Shown here: in pieces, positions 63,593 to 64,000 of the stretch
Layout: each line of letters begins with the position of its first letter
How positions within the stretch are numbered: position 1 is the stretch's first letter
Assembly (NCBI GenBank): GCA_036489755.1
Contig: DASXFD010000076.1
Location: 62,001 to 126,000, forward strand
Length of the DNA stretch: 64,000 bases
Direction: 5' to 3'
Source of the DNA: JABFXX01 sp036489755
Lineage (GTDB): Bacteria; Myxococcota_A; Polyangia; Haliangiales; Haliangiaceae
The notes under the pieces: model-generated
What the model was told of the DNA's origin: nothing
Seen by the model: only the letters and a program-made list of their open reading frames with translations
Databases searched by the model: none
Program-made: the position numbers and the translations under genes

Positions 63593-63992
63593 GCACGACG
63601 ACCGCGACCGGCAGCGCGACCCACATCAGCCACGCGATCCACGCGAGCACCGAGACGTCCTTGCCGAGGTGCGTGCACATGATCTTTGAAATTCCTCGCG
63701 CGGCGAGCGCGTCGCGAATGCGGCCGTCGTAGTCGGCACGCACGATGCGCCGTCCGCCGGTGAGCTCGAGCTCGAGCAGCTCGTAGGTCTCGACGCCCGA
63801 GGCCATGCTCACGAAGTCGCGCGTCCAGCGACGCGCGCCGCGGATCTCGGCGATGGCCAGGACGCTGCGGCGGTCGCGCTCCGCACGAGCTTCGAGCCGA
63901 GCCCAGCGCAGCGCGCCGGGAAAGCTTCGCAGCCAGTTCAGCGGAAACGCGAGCACGTAGGCGACCGCGAGCAAGATGTCTCGGAACCGCAT
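63567..63992 (-). CDS. Membrane-anchored protein with two hydrophobic ends
   Basis: A 141-residue protein with an N-terminal hydrophobic segment (LLAVAYVLAFPLNWL), a soluble middle of about 80 residues (LELELTGGRRIVRADYDGRI) and a C-terminal membrane segment (VLAWIAWLMWVALPVAVVVL). Family not recognised. It overlaps the convergent gene by 26 bases at their 3' ends. The remaining 8 bases of the window hold nothing. Confidence 0.65.
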   Translation of the reverse strand: MRFRDILLAVAYVLAFPLNWLRSFPGALRWARLEARAERDRRSVLAIAEIRGARRWTRDFVSMASGVETYELLELELTGGRRIVRADYDGRIRDALAARGISKIMCTHLGKDVSVLAWIAWLMWVALPVAVVVLSWRACRS

Positions 63993-64000
63993 GAGCCTTG

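Overview
The window is a continuous stretch of high-GC chromosome with very dense coding on both strands. Nothing in it is viral or plasmid-like, and I see no rRNA, tRNA or CRISPR array. The gene content points to a Myxococcota-type (deltaproteobacterial) organism, most like the Haliangium/Kofleriaceae group. The signs are a zinc-finger Ser/Thr kinase beside a Myxococcus-family sigma factor, many lipoproteins (one with a C-N-Q-I-L-G-I start), Ser-Gly and Pro-Ala linkers, a tandem UspA, lamin-tail lipoproteins, and envelope-stress regulators. The taxonomic placement is inference.

Layout. 1-5.5 kb (minus strand): a cut-off PilT retraction ATPase behind a REC-GGDEF-GGDEF-EAL c-di-GMP protein, then a HupE-like membrane protein and an amidohydrolase lipoprotein. 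5.5-13.6 kb: GlmU, several secreted proteins of unknown role, an SCP2 domain protein, a zinc-ribbon membrane protein and a CaiB/BaiF CoA-transferase. 13.55-14.74 kb: a 1193-bp cassette with 79-bp terminal inverted repeats whose only gene is a His-tailed EamA transporter. 14.7-20 kb: a sensor Ser/Thr kinase divergent from a sigma factor, then a protein joining SecD, SecY and a DUF2007-like domain. 20.2-25.2 kb: a polar amino-acid ABC transporter with fused binding protein and permease, a di-iron protein, a small peptide with a double-glycine leader, and a dihaem cytochrome c-rhodanese fusion. 25.3-36.7 kb: a run of lipoproteins and secreted proteins, a thermonuclease, tandem paralogous beta-rich proteins, a UspA and a 7Fe ferredoxin. 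36.8-47 kb: recA, an ActR/RegA-type regulator, an ABC exporter, an M16 protease and a patatin. 47-50 kb: ECF sigma, anti-sigma and a Spy-like protein in an overlapping operon. 50-56.6 kb: an FAH-domain fusion protein, zinc-ribbon membrane proteins and an SG-rich lipoprotein. 56.6-59.6 kb: a four-gene operon (Spy-like, ferredoxin, OmpR-type regulator, LiaF-like-domain histidine kinase). 59.8-64 kb: the ComM/YifB ATPase, a zinc-ribbon protein and secreted or membrane proteins.

Working together. Two separate operons combine an envelope regulator with a Spy/CpxP-like periplasmic protein, which suggests layered envelope-stress control. Many genes have a TAnnnT hexamer 4-9 bases before the start codon and no Shine-Dalgarno, which suggests leaderless mRNAs are common. 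The most unusual items are the SecD-SecY-DUF2007 fusion, the inverted-repeat cassette, the LiaF-like histidine kinase operon and the double-glycine leader peptide. Function calls come from reading motifs; no database search was possible. There is no gene-free stretch longer than about 210 bases.
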